A stretch of 64,000 bases of DNA from Vibrio sp. RE88 (GCF_013113835.1 NZ_VTYQ01000001.1:1-64000); one strand, 5' to 3'. Numbered from the stretch's first letter, positions 39,660 through 48,062 are shown. Program-made: numbers and translations. Notes: generated by a model not told the origin, from the letters alone.

Positions 39660-40672
39660 CCAACACAACAGAAACACTCGTTACGCAAGAAGAACAACAT
39701 GCAGAATCTGTTTACCACATTGACTCTTCGCCAGAAGCTATCGACTCTAGCAGTTGGATGACGTCATACAATGAGCTTTTTTATAACGAAGATGATGACT
39801 ACTGGGAACCACCAATCTCGCGACAAGGTTTGGCGGAAACATCACGCGCCAACGCCTACCATTGCTCACTGCTCAAGGCACGCGCCAACTATGTAGCTGC
39901 TCGATTCATAAATGGTGGCGGCATTCGACGTAGACAGATGCAAGCGTTCTGCAATAACTACTTTACCTTTGGCGATGCAGCATTCTTGAAAATCCGTGAC
40001 GGCTTCGGCCGTGTAGTTCGACTGTTTCCACTACCAAGTATGCATTCACGACGACGCAAAAATGGTGACTTTGTGTTACTTGAACGAGACAACAAACAGC
40101 GAGTATACAAACAGAAGGACGTCATATTTTTACCCCAAGAGGACCTGCAACAACAGATATATGGCTTACCGGACTATTTGGGTAGTTTACAAAGCAGCTT
40201 ACTGAACAAGGACGCGACGCTGTTCCGACGCCGATACTACAAGAACGGGGCTCACATGGGCTTTATCTTCTACGCGACCGACCCAAACCTGAGTGATGAT
40301 GACGAAAAGATGCTCAAAGACAAAATCGCCAGCTCTAAAGGTGTGGGTAATTTCCGCAGCATGTTCGTCAATATACCCGGCGGCCATGAAAAAGGTATTC
40401 AGTTGATACCTGTTGGCGATATTGCTACCAAAGACGAATTCGAACGCATCAAGAATATTACAGCGCAAGACATCTTAGTAGGGCATCGTTTCCCAGTTGG
40501 TAAGGCTGGCATTATTCCGCAAGGAACAACTAGCCTAGGTGACCCGATCAAGATTGGCAGTGAATACGCTAAAGATGAAATCATTCCCGTCTGTGAATTG
40601 ATAATTGACGAGGTGAATAGCGACCCTGAGATACCACGAAGCATGCATTTATATTTCAATACAACGCTATGA
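39656..40672 (+). CDS. Portal protein (gpQ-like)
   Basis: 338 residues with [39 protein letters not shown] and [13 protein letters not shown], typical of the P2 portal. It forms the ring through which DNA enters the head. Confidence 0.92.
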   Translation: MTNTTETLVTQEEQHAESVYHIDSSPEAIDSSSWMTSYNELFYNEDDDYWEPPISRQGLAETSRANAYHCSLLKARANYVAARFINGGGIRRRQMQAFCNNYFTFGDAAFLKIRDGFGRVVRLFPLPSMHSRRRKNGDFVLLERDNKQRVYKQKDVIFLPQEDLQQQIYGLPDYLGSLQSSLLNKDATLFRRRYYKNGAHMGFIFYATDPNLSDDDEKMLKDKIASSKGVGNFRSMFVNIPGGHEKGIQLIPVGDIATKDEFERIKNITAQDILVGHRFPVGKAGIIPQGTTSLGDPIKIGSEYAKDEIIPVCELIIDEVNSDPEIPRSMHLYFNTTL

Positions 40673-40778
40673 GTAGGCTCGAAACAAATCGGTCAAGCTG
40701 TTTCTTTCATCAATAAAACCAATCGTAAGCCGTTTCAGTTCCTTATGATCTCTAAAACTCTGTTGATGAGGGAAGCAC

Positions 40779-41594
40779 ATGAAAAAGGAACTGATTAAGG
40801 ACTCACCAAAAACCTATAAAATTGAAAGCGCTAAATATAGTGCTATGTATGATAACTGCCAAATTATTCTACATCAGGAAAACAAAAACCATCGATTTGA
40901 TAACTATAAAAACATATGCGATTCACTTGAATCGACTCATAAGAACATAGATGACGCAACAAGCAATAGTTCCTGTTTTTGTATCGTTCAATACGAAACC
41001 GAGAGAGATTCGTACATCGCTCACGGTAAAACAGGGGAAGGTCATGCAGAGTTTATGGCACTCAAATCTCTAGCAAAAATGATGTTTGATAACAAGGAAA
41101 AAGATTTTGACTTTTCAAAGGTACAATTTATATACACCAACATGAATAGCTGCATTGGGTGTTCTTATCTTCTTGAAATTTTAGGAGTGGACCATGATTG
41201 TATATCCCGAGTTGCTCCCAGTACATTCTCCGAATCAAAGTCATACAAGTTTCCCAAATCATTACTAAATACCCCCCTAATCGGCGCTAAAATCATAAGC
41301 GAACTCGAAGAGCATGGACTGACGAAAGGATCTGCAATATCAACTGAAAGAAACATCGGGGACAATGTTTATAAAAAAAATCATTTAGACGCGGCAATTT
41401 CAAATGAGAAAAAAACACTTAGAAAAAAAATAGGAAAGAAATCTCTTGCAGCTCCGCTTTCACAATTTAGTGATCAGAAAATTACTGTTCGCAAACCCAA
41501 ACAACCCAAACAACCCAAACAACCCAAACAAGTAGCATCACGAAAGTCGGCCCGTATCAAGCAGAAAGATCAGGACAAGATTGAGATTGAATAG
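40779..41594 (+). CDS. Deaminase-like cargo protein with Lys/Pro/Gln repeat tail, 271 aa
   Basis: Residues 89-91 read HAE (in GEGHAEFMALKSL) and residues 125-128 read CIGC (in NMNSCIGCSYLL). This is the zinc site of the cytidine-deaminase superfamily: His, the proton-shuttling Glu and two Cys, 34 residues apart. The C-terminus is very basic and carries a PKQ repeat and SRKSARIKQK, fit for binding nucleic acid. GAGGGAAG is the ribosome site. It lies between portal and late activator, a usual cargo position in P2-like phages, and is more AT-rich than the head genes. A role as a nucleotide or nucleic-acid deaminase in defence, toxicity or exclusion is inference. Confidence 0.72.
   Translation: MKKELIKDSPKTYKIESAKYSAMYDNCQIILHQENKNHRFDNYKNICDSLESTHKNIDDATSNSSCFCIVQYETERDSYIAHGKTGEGHAEFMALKSLAKMMFDNKEKDFDFSKVQFIYTNMNSCIGCSYLLEILGVDHDCISRVAPSTFSESKSYKFPKSLLNTPLIGAKIISELEEHGLTKGSAISTERNIGDNVYKKNHLDAAISNEKKTLRKKIGKKSLAAPLSQFSDQKITVRKPKQPKQPKQPKQVASRKSARIKQKDQDKIEIE
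41494..41529 (+). repeat. Four perfect 9-base tandem repeats inside the deaminase-like gene
   Basis: AACCCAAAC four times, encoding the repeated Pro-Lys-Gln of the basic tail. The unit keeps frame, so copy changes would alter only tail length. Confidence 0.9.
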
Positions 41595-41597
41595 ACA

Positions 41598-41613
41598 CTG
41601 TACAAAAGAACAG
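41598..41613 (+). promoter_or_regulatory. LexA-box-like site upstream of the late activator gene
   Basis: CTGTACAAAAGAACAG has the CTGT-N8-ACAG form of an SOS box, 46 bases before the activator start. The middle is less alternating than the consensus, so binding is less sure than at 42318. Confidence 0.45.
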
Positions 41614-41659
41614 CACTTATTCTATTATTGAACCGTCAGTCAATCAGTTAGGTCAATGT

Positions 41660-42112
41660 ATGCGAGTTTATTGCAAATGTGGTGAACGCGCGATTGTAAG
41701 TAGAAGCATCGCTAAAGATGCCAATTGCGCAGATTTATCTTGTTCTTGTTCTAACCCAGAATGTGGGCATACCTTTGTGAGTTCTATCGGTTATCGCCAC
41801 TCACTAAAACAGTCAAAGCTTCATTTCGGAATTGGTGCGACTAGTAAGCCGTCTTTGTTTGGTAGTCGCATTACTTGCGGTTGTGGCGAACGGGCGGTGA
41901 TTAATAAAACCAACCGCCTATCGAACGATTGTGCAGATCTGTATTGTGAGTGTAAGAACCCAGTGTGTGAACATCAGTTTGTTATGTCTTTGTATTTTAG
42001 TCACACACTAAGCCCGTCATCGAGAGATACCAGTGAACTGGCTAACTGCTTAATCAAGGTGCTAAAGCCTGATCACCGTGACCACTTAAAGCAGCAGTTA
42101 GCTTTGTTTTAA
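41660..42112 (+). CDS. Double Ogr/Delta-type zinc-finger late gene activator, 150 aa
   Basis: Two copies of the Ogr finger are fused. Copy 1 has CKCGERA ... CSCSNPEC (residues 5-35); copy 2 has CGCGERA ... CECKNPVC (about 74-104). P2 Ogr has one such domain and P4 Delta two. These proteins bind upstream of late promoters and recruit RNA polymerase. It probably drives the head and tail operons on both sides of the terminase/scaffold gap. Confidence 0.85.
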   Translation: MRVYCKCGERAIVSRSIAKDANCADLSCSCSNPECGHTFVSSIGYRHSLKQSKLHFGIGATSKPSLFGSRITCGCGERAVINKTNRLSNDCADLYCECKNPVCEHQFVMSLYFSHTLSPSSRDTSELANCLIKVLKPDHRDHLKQQLALF

Positions 42113-42293
42113 CCAATTCATTCTCGCATTCAGACCCCGCAACATGGACAGCTTTTAGCTGTCCTTTTTTGTGGGCAAGAATCAGCGAAAGTAAGAATAA
42201 TCCTGTATCTTGATTCTCTTGATGGTCACCACTTGTATTCTCCGCCATTGCACATAATACAAATGCCTCCGCATTATTATGTAGTTCAGACAT
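42054..42293 (-). CDS. SOS-controlled small protein, 79 aa (antirepressor candidate)
   Basis: I do not recognise the family. The ribosome site AGGAG lies five bases before the ATG, and a near-consensus LexA box lies 25 bases further upstream, so it should be induced by DNA damage. The product is Ala/Leu-rich with two Cys and no clear motif. Its 3' end overlaps the end of the activator gene on the other strand. Phage 186 has a LexA-controlled antirepressor gene (tum) at a comparable place, which suggests the same job by position only. Confidence 0.65.
   Translation of the reverse strand: MSELHNNAEAFVLCAMAENTSGDHQENQDTGLFLLSLILAHKKGQLKAVHVAGSECENELVKTKLTAALSGHGDQALAP
42146..42170 (+). terminator. 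Terminator of the late activator gene
   Basis: Stem GGACAGC / GCTGTCC with loop TTTTA followed by six T. It lies within the convergent small gene. Confidence 0.8.
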
Positions 42294-42315
42294 TTAGGCT
42301 CCTAACTGACGATTT

Positions 42316-42335
42316 CACTGTATATTAATACAGTA
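42316..42335 (-). promoter_or_regulatory. LexA (SOS) box
   Basis: CACTGTATATTAATACAGTA differs from the classical consensus by very few bases and is nearly palindromic. It lies just upstream of the small gene starting at 42293. Confidence 0.85.
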
Positions 42336-42534
42336 GTTTTTATCTAACAAATTTATTGTGGAGTTTTGTCGCCTATAATTTTTTGTAATGCGACGCTAAC
42401 TCTTACCTAGCCTGCGCATAATACATAAGGTGCATAGCCACAAAGTTTATGTGGATCACCATTATTAGAAACCTCGTCACCGTTGGCATATTAATAGCAA
42501 TAACTAGTCAGAACTGACTTGAGAAAGTGATACT

Positions 42535-42861
42535 GTGCCACGAAAAAACAAAGCTTTAGAGCCAATAGTTGAGTATTTAGTCCAACTCAGAATGACAAAA
42601 CGCGAAACCCAAGAGCAAATTGCAACTCAAACTGGGATATCGCTGTCATCCTATCAACGCATTGAACAAGGCAATCGAGACCCTAGGCTAAGCGAGCTAA
42701 AGGGGTTGTTGGAGTACTATAATGTAACTTGGTTAGATGTTGCATGGGCAGAGCTCAACAAGAGAACAGCAACTGAATCAGACTTGGCGGCAGCTATGAA
42801 GCATGTCCCTGCCCATATCCGCCAACCAATACTTGAGCTGATAAAAGCTGTTAGTGATTAA
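42535..42861 (+). CDS. Cro/CI-type HTH regulator, 108 aa
   Basis: The HTH lies at about residues 19-50 (TKRETQEQIATQTGISLSSY, QRIEQGNRDPRL). The start is a GTG, with GAGAAAG in front. A palindrome AGTCAG-AA-CTGACT (42506-42519) lies 15 bases before the start and may be its own operator. It is separate from the CI switch and may control the nearby small genes or the deaminase cargo. Confidence 0.8.
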   Translation: MPRKNKALEPIVEYLVQLRMTKRETQEQIATQTGISLSSYQRIEQGNRDPRLSELKGLLEYYNVTWLDVAWAELNKRTATESDLAAAMKHVPAHIRQPILELIKAVSD

Positions 42862-43010
42862 TGATCAACTTCATGCTGGTAGATAAAATCTCTCATACAG
42901 GCAAAATGTTCATAAAGTGCCAGTCTTTCTTCTGGGTCTTGCTCTAGGGCAATAAACTCAGATTCTATCAGTCTTAGTAGTATCTCAAGTTTCATGTTTT
43001 TGTAGCTCAT
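42858..43010 (-). CDS. Small phage protein, 50 aa
   Basis: I choose the ATG at 43010 because GAGGAGAG precedes it. The product (MSYKNMKLEILLRLIESEFI) is a helical, acidic peptide of unknown role. Convergent with the HTH gene, overlapping it by four bases. Confidence 0.6.
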   Translation of the reverse strand: MSYKNMKLEILLRLIESEFIALEQDPEERLALYEHFACMRDFIYQHEVDH

Positions 43011-43045
43011 TTGCTCTCCTCTCATCGGTTTAATACTCACAATAC

Positions 43046-43180
43046 TCAGACGCACGTAAGGCAAAGTTCTGACCATATTTCCGCCAAAAATGCGGTTAAC
43101 TTTTCCAAATTATCACGGCTTTTAAATTTCCAAAGCTTGCCGTCATAGCTGAGGTTAGCGAGTTGATAAACACCATACAC
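43046..43180 (-). CDS. Possible small protein, 44 aa, GTG start
   Basis: The frame reads YQLANLSYDGKLWKFKSRDN and on, a composition that looks coding rather than random. Only a GTG start is available and the ribosome site is poor. It may be a real early gene or a remnant. Confidence 0.35.
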   Translation of the reverse strand: MYGVYQLANLSYDGKLWKFKSRDNLEKLTAFLAEIWSELCLTCV

Positions 43181-43301
43181 ACCTCAAAACGAGACTAGCT
43201 AATCTCTGCTACGGTTTGACAAAGGTGTAATAGTCCTTAAATAAAAAATGACTGTGGGGAGATGAGAAATCAACAAACATATGTGGGCGGCGTTTATTGA
43301 C

Positions 43302-43340
43302 ATGTATGTATTTTGGTTGTATCTGCCAAAATACATACAT
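43302..43340. repeat. Perfect 15-bp inverted repeat with 9-base spacer
   Basis: ATGTATGTATTTTGG (43302-43316) pairs with CCAAAATACATACAT (43326-43340). It lies in a 308-base gene-free stretch (43181-43488) between the replication genes and the HTH region. No T tract follows, so it is more likely an operator, a replication or packaging signal than a terminator. Confidence 0.8.
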
Positions 43341-43488
43341 CAAAAACTAAAATACTCAATTAAATCATACAGTTATAACTATCTGATTTATAATGCATAC
43401 TTTTTTGAACCTAGGTATGCTCAAACAGAGCATTAAAAACCAATGTCCATTAATGTGACAAACATCAACATAGAAAAACATGTCACCC

Positions 43489-43664
43489 CTAATTTGTTTG
43501 CGGCACATCAGCCGTTGCAGCATTAATCATCTCAAGTAGCTGTTCAATATCTTCCTGCTTACCGCCCCCGATTACCGTTTGAGTAAGCTGTTTCTGTAGT
43601 GCTGCGAACTTCTCCCTTCTGGCTTGGGTTGCGGGGGCTACCTTTGGTGTTTATTTAGCTTCAT
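43489..43664 (-). pseudogene. Small gene after gpA, interrupted by a one-base shift
   Basis: ATG at 43664 has AGGGGAA in front and starts 10 bases after the gpA stop. The frame reads MKLNKHQR and stops. With one more A in the A run at 43650-43652 it would read MKLNK, then TPKVAPATQARREKFAALQK and on to a stop at 43489, about 58 residues of clearly protein-like sequence. Either a deletion has broken it, or a sequencing error or unusual frameshift is involved. Confidence 0.5.
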
Positions 43665-43674
43665 AGCTATTCCC

Positions 43675-46158
43675 CTATATTAACGGCCAGTCACCCCCAT
43701 CAGGGAAAATCGACAGGTCGGGTTGTTCATAATCTTGCCTTTCCGGTTGAGCGAATAAGTTGCCCCAACCTTCGAAATCCATCCAATTCGTGTCGTCCGG
43801 ACGTTGACGGCTCACTTCTACAAACTGGGCAGGACGTTTATTGCCGTGTTCGTCTAACTCCGCAGGCCGGATTTGAATACTGGTTGCATCGTCGATGCGA
43901 ATTGAGCTGCCTTTTAGCAGTGCGGCCAGTGCCGCTTCATCAATATTTGGAGATTTATTCACCCGTTTATTTACTGGGTCCAATAATCGGGTTAGCTGAT
44001 CGCTGACCTGTACTTTCTCAGGCTCCGTACAGTTATTGACAGAACTCCGAGAGGAGCCAGAGGCTCCAAAAGCGGTCGCTTCGCTCCCAAGAGCGCACGC
44101 TTTAGCATCATCATTAACCTTTGATTTCTTCTGAATCGTCCAAACTTTGGTGCGTGTTTTGATGGTTTCTTCTGGTGTCGCGAAACCTTCGATTTTGTGA
44201 ACGTCTTCCCCATGTGGTGAGGCAAACGGAAAAACCTCATAAGAGTTCACGATCAGCAAATCTTCACGTTTAACGAATGGACCACCTTGCCCCATGATGT
44301 AACCTTGCCAGTTACCATGGTCGGCAGCTTTCAAAGTGTCTGTAATGCTTGCATCTTCTGACTTGGTGCGTGCTTGGTAGCTATCACCAATCACTTTCAT
44401 TAACTCTTCATTGGTGATCAGCCTGCTCGGCTTGATAGGCCCAACCAAATCACGTTGCAGCATCGAGTAAATAGTGAGTAGGTCAACACGCTCTTGCATA
44501 AAGAGGTATTCCATAAACACTTTTTTGTTCTGGTTGGCAAAGCGACGCAATTCACGGTAAGTCGTAACTGGTGCACCACCAAAGAACTGGAACTGGCGAA
44601 TGTTCCAACGGCTTTTCCAAGCACTCACATTCTTCGCCATGTCTTTCACTGATTTGCCAGTTTCATCGGACACTTCATCGTCCATCGCAAAACCGTCGAT
44701 ATTCTTGGAAATGTATTTAGCGATGTAGCCTGTTGCAGTGCCTAACTCTGGATCAATTTCACCTACATCACAGCGAGCTGAGTGATCAAATTTTCCTTGC
44801 TTATCGAATAGCTCGTGTTTATCTTCTTTCGTTGCGTAATCGACAAATATATCTGTAACTAACTCTGTGTCCTCTGGCTTAACCCAGATAAGCAAATGCC
44901 AGTGCGGGGTGCCATCGTGATGCGGCTCCGCAACACGAACCCCAAACCAACGGATATCTACGCGTCCTAACTTGGCTCGGATTCGTTGCCAGACATTGTT
45001 TAAGTATGTTTGGGCATCACGTGGACTTGCACCATTCCAGTGGCCAATGAAACCGCCTTTCTTGTATGAGTTGTGATACTTAGCAGGTGTAGTCAGCGTT
45101 AAGAACAAACCTTGCAAACCCAGCTCGTTGCCAATGTCCTCACAACCACGGCAACGAACCATTAATTCGTGACGGCGAATTGCAGGGTTTGAGACGCTTT
45201 TTAATACCATTGGTGCTAAGTCGGCCACTTCTTCGGTTTCTTCATCAAACAACTCACACTGCTTAATGAACTCCCAGTTTTTTAACTGCTGCTCTTGGTG
45301 CTCACGAACACAATCCCAAGACGCATAAGGTGATGCTTTTGAAGAGACCTGACCCATAGCAATGGCTAAGTGCTCACGCATTGTTTTGCGAATCTTCTTT
45401 AAGCGATTGCACCACCACTTTTCGCTGATTAGCTTTGAAATGTCTTGCAGTGCCGATAGTTCTGATTGGTCTTTGTACTTTCGAGGTGGCTTAACGCCGA
45501 AAGTGTTGATTACGAACTTAGCAACTTGTTCATAGGTGAACACCACTGCCATAGTGGCACCAAGTTCGGTCCTAGAGTGATACTTGTTGCTTTCTAATCG
45601 AGTGAAGCGATCAACGATGACAGAGATTTTAAAAGCCATCTCTTTGATTTCAGATGGCTCAAGCTCTGCCAGTAGTCGGCTTTTAACTGGCCTTCGGTTG
45701 CGCTCTGCCATTTCGAAATCAAAGCGCGTTTGCTCGTTTTGTGCAAAGTCGCTTTGCTCAGTGTCGCTAAACTCTTCACTAAGCAAAGAAACCTTTTGGG
45801 TTGTCGGTAACTTTTTGTATTTGCGTAAAACCATCAGCGCACGTTCAGCGGCTGGGCCCATACGCTCACGCAAAAATATGTTGGCGTCTTTACGACCTTT
45901 CTTTTCGAATACTGAAACGTAACGAGTAACAAAGTACTTGGTTAGGTAGTCCGGCAGGTCTTTAATCTTATCTTTCGCCCACTCGAAGTCGTCTGGGTTA
46001 GCATCAAATAACTTACGTTCCAGAACTGTAAGATCATCAGGTTCAATGATTGTATTGTATCGACGCGAACCAAAGCAGCCCGCTTCAACCTCAGTTAAAG
46101 GGGCTTGCCATGGAAAATCGTATAGGTCGATTTCAGTTGGTTCGATTAATGATTTCAA
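43675..46158 (-). CDS. Rolling-circle replication initiator (gpA-like), 827 aa
   Basis: The HUH-type metal site is HDGTPHWHLLIW (His419 and His421). Two active Tyr four apart lie in GYIAKYISKN (Tyr478 and Tyr482), the hallmark of P2 gpA-type endonucleases that nick the phage origin. The N-terminal 350 residues are family-typical, and Cys pairs in RCRGCEDIGNELG may bind metal. The origin usually lies inside this gene. It is the last large gene of the early minus-strand operon. Confidence 0.92.
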   Translation of the reverse strand: MKSLIEPTEIDLYDFPWQAPLTEVEAGCFGSRRYNTIIEPDDLTVLERKLFDANPDDFEWAKDKIKDLPDYLTKYFVTRYVSVFEKKGRKDANIFLRERMGPAAERALMVLRKYKKLPTTQKVSLLSEEFSDTEQSDFAQNEQTRFDFEMAERNRRPVKSRLLAELEPSEIKEMAFKISVIVDRFTRLESNKYHSRTELGATMAVVFTYEQVAKFVINTFGVKPPRKYKDQSELSALQDISKLISEKWWCNRLKKIRKTMREHLAIAMGQVSSKASPYASWDCVREHQEQQLKNWEFIKQCELFDEETEEVADLAPMVLKSVSNPAIRRHELMVRCRGCEDIGNELGLQGLFLTLTTPAKYHNSYKKGGFIGHWNGASPRDAQTYLNNVWQRIRAKLGRVDIRWFGVRVAEPHHDGTPHWHLLIWVKPEDTELVTDIFVDYATKEDKHELFDKQGKFDHSARCDVGEIDPELGTATGYIAKYISKNIDGFAMDDEVSDETGKSVKDMAKNVSAWKSRWNIRQFQFFGGAPVTTYRELRRFANQNKKVFMEYLFMQERVDLLTIYSMLQRDLVGPIKPSRLITNEELMKVIGDSYQARTKSEDASITDTLKAADHGNWQGYIMGQGGPFVKREDLLIVNSYEVFPFASPHGEDVHKIEGFATPEETIKTRTKVWTIQKKSKVNDDAKACALGSEATAFGASGSSRSSVNNCTEPEKVQVSDQLTRLLDPVNKRVNKSPNIDEAALAALLKGSSIRIDDATSIQIRPAELDEHGNKRPAQFVEVSRQRPDDTNWMDFEGWGNLFAQPERQDYEQPDLSIFPDGGDWPLI

Positions 46159-46201
46159 TATGTTAATCTCAGTCTCAACGCATATAACAAAGAGTTGGCT
46201 A

Positions 46202-46513
46202 ATGAAAACAAAACTATTTAAACCAGAACTAAAACTGGACTTTGACGATGCAATTGTTTCATTCGTTGAAAACTATGAATCAAACGAGCACCTACCTGAA
46301 CTCAAGGTGGCTGTGCTATCTGATAAAGCTCAAAGCCAGTACCGTTCCATAACAGTCTTCGGTCAGGAGGCTTTAGAAGACCTGAACGAAGAAATGGAAG
46401 ATTGGAATCTTGTTAATCTACAACCGGCCCATTCAGTTTCTTCTCCGTACGCGGCAATCTACGGTTTCGAGCCTGAGCCGCTTGATGACGATGAAGACGA
46501 AATATTCTTATAG
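46202..46513 (+). CDS. Small acidic protein, divergent from gpA, 103 aa
   Basis: Start taken at the ATG 46202. The product is acidic, with the tail LDDDEDEIFL and a middle that looks structured (ELKVAVLSDKAQSQYRSITV). No known family. It reads divergently from gpA and converges on the next gene, overlapping it by 101 bases, which is unusual; one of the two ends may be changed. Confidence 0.5.
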   Translation: MKTKLFKPELKLDFDDAIVSFVENYESNEHLPELKVAVLSDKAQSQYRSITVFGQEALEDLNEEMEDWNLVNLQPAHSVSSPYAAIYGFEPEPLDDDEDEIFL

Positions 46514-46703
46514 CGTCATTAAAAGTGCCATCGGATAACACGGTGGCTTTCAAACATGCAAAATAACCCCAATTATTTAATTTCCAGCTATTGCCCACTT
46601 CTGTCATAAGCTCTTTCACCAAATTCAGGTTTCCAAATTTGCGGCTGCATTCTTGCTCAAAGCTTTCAATCAAATCATCCAAGGTAATTAGTGGGTCGTT
46701 CAT
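46413..46703 (-). CDS. Small early phage protein, 96 aa
   Basis: Start overlaps the previous stop (ATGA) and GGAGG lies before it, so it belongs to the early operon. The first 65 residues look structured (LDDLIESFEQECSRKFGNLN); the last 30 are basic and odd (RLHRHQAAQARNRRLPRTEK) and lie antisense to the convergent gene, so the original end may have been lost. Confidence 0.55.
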   Translation of the reverse strand: MNDPLITLDDLIESFEQECSRKFGNLNLVKELMTEVGNSWKLNNWGYFACLKATVLSDGTFNDAIRIFRLHRHQAAQARNRRLPRTEKKLNGPVVD

Positions 46704-46927
46704 ACTTCCTCCAACTCCTGAGTAGTCACCAACATGTAACCACCTTTTCCTTCTCCCTTACTCAACACTCCTTTCGCTAAATGAGTGCAATTGAGGGAAT
46801 TACATGCCTGCTCTATGGCCTGAGTGAGTGATTCAAAACTTCCAACCATTTCACAAGCAACTTCTTGTGTTATTTTGTGGCGCACAATTCCGCCATCCGG
46901 ACAAAGAGCTATCGCTGCGTATTGCAT
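46700..46927 (-). CDS. Small early phage protein, 75 aa
   Basis: MQYAAIALCPDGGIVRHKIT and on; no family recognised. Overlaps both neighbours (19 and 4 bases), part of the early operon. Confidence 0.6.
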   Translation of the reverse strand: MQYAAIALCPDGGIVRHKITQEVACEMVGSFESLTQAIEQACNSLNCTHLAKGVLSKGEGKGGYMLVTTQELEEV

Positions 46928-47370
46928 GGTTCACCTCCGACTTTCACAACAAACTCGTTAGCCATTTCAATAAATGCACGAGCATCATTCGCCGTTCTTT
47001 CGGCATCTACAGTCGTATGTCCTGACTGTTTGATGATGTCGTGGCTTGCATCAATGCAGTCGCACGTTTCCTGCAGACGATCACGTAAAAAGCAGATCAG
47101 GTTTAGCGCTGATTTGCTGGTACCGCTTTTTAGGGACAAAACACACCAACCTTCCGCGATACCAAACTGACCACCCTGTAAAACGTGGCTAACTTCGGCA
47201 TTCGCTTCTTGTCCGGTGTATTCCCCGTTTACATCAATCTCACGTAGGTTTAAGCAGTCACCTGCTTGGTAATCACGATCATTAATTCGAACTTCATGTG
47301 TTTTGCTGTGTGCAAGAACGTCAGCGAAATGAACTGATTGAATTTTTAATTCATGGATAGTGCTGCTCAT
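46909..47370 (-). CDS. DUF3850 (ASCH/PUA-like) domain protein, 153 aa
   Basis: The N-terminal 70 residues fit DUF3850: HELKIQSVHFADVLAHSKTH, EVRINDRDYQAGDCLNLREI. This PUA/ASCH-like fold is thought to bind nucleic acid. The C-terminal part (LICFLRDRLQETCDCIDASH) is helical and of unknown role. ATGA overlap with the upstream gene. Confidence 0.75.
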   Translation of the reverse strand: MSSTIHELKIQSVHFADVLAHSKTHEVRINDRDYQAGDCLNLREIDVNGEYTGQEANAEVSHVLQGGQFGIAEGWCVLSLKSGTSKSALNLICFLRDRLQETCDCIDASHDIIKQSGHTTVDAERTANDARAFIEMANEFVVKVGGEPCNTQR

Positions 47371-47660
47371 GCCACTTCCTCCGCTTCCTGTTCGTAGCGG
47401 AGCTGTGCGACTCGCTCGATAATCTTGTCTTCCACTGCCAACAAATCTTCCAATGCTTTTTCGTTGTCCAGCAGCACTAGGTTGTGGGCGTGATGTGTAG
47501 TGGTATCCGAAAAAATGACAATGTTCATCAGCTTCATCTTTGATGAATACTCAATTCGAATACTGATTACATCCGCACTCTCTATAGCTAGTGCATACAA
47601 GCTGCTGATGGTTGATAGAATTGCGCGCTTAATAGCGACTTCGGCTACGGTCTTATTCAT
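47367..47660 (-). CDS. Small early phage protein, 97 aa
   Basis: Start supported by AGGAGC. The C-terminal half is helical and acidic (LLAVEDKIIERVAQLRYEQE). Unknown function. It is first after a terminator, so it may need readthrough or its own promoter. Confidence 0.6.
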   Translation of the reverse strand: MNKTVAEVAIKRAILSTISSLYALAIESADVISIRIEYSSKMKLMNIVIFSDTTTHHAHNLVLLDNEKALEDLLAVEDKIIERVAQLRYEQEAEEVA

Positions 47661-47684
47661 CTTTCATGCTCCTACGCTAAGACG

Positions 47685-47709
47685 AAAAAAAGCCCCCTGT
47701 TACAGGGGC
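47685..47709 (-). terminator. Terminator inside the early operon
   Basis: On the minus strand CCCCTG-TAA-CAGGGG followed by GC and seven T. It lies between the 112-aa gene and the 97-aa gene and should set apart early regulation from replication genes. Confidence 0.75.
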
Positions 47710-47723
47710 AAGGCTGGCTAGGT

Positions 47724-48062
47724 TTAATGTGTACTACTGAATTGGAAGTGCTTGAGGCGACGAACATCGCCCAACTTGTTGTCGAACCCGACAATGGCAT
47801 CTTTCAGATACCCCATACCCTTGCGCACTTTATGCAGCTCAAGGTCTGTGAAATCGTCAAAGTTTCTTTGATAGTCTCTAGCGGGCATACCACCTGCGAT
47901 CAGAATTAAGCCGCGGGTTTTATCCGGTAGAGAGTTATAGAAACTGCGAATCTTGCATCGTGTCGCGGCGCCATTGAACAAAGCTCTGCAAGAGGCAATG
48001 CTCTCTGCTACATCTGGTGTTTTTTGGAATTCTTCTTGTTGTGTAATAGCTAACTGACTCAT
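47724..48062 (-). CDS. Early phage protein, 112 aa, function unknown
   Basis: AAGGAG ribosome site. Contains ATRCKIRSFYNSLPDKTRGL and LELHKVRKGMGYLKDAIVGF; no family recognised, conserved-looking basic helical protein following CII. Confidence 0.6.
   Translation of the reverse strand: MSQLAITQQEEFQKTPDVAESIASCRALFNGAATRCKIRSFYNSLPDKTRGLILIAGGMPARDYQRNFDDFTDLELHKVRKGMGYLKDAIVGFDNKLGDVRRLKHFQFSSTH

Noticed and set aside
40779..41594. Calling the deaminase-like gene AvcD
   Set aside because: AvcD is about twice as long and pairs with an inhibitory RNA; here only the zinc-site motif is shared.
43181..43488. A definite cos site
   Set aside because: The position is right by analogy with P2 but no sequence resembling known cohesive ends can be recognised.
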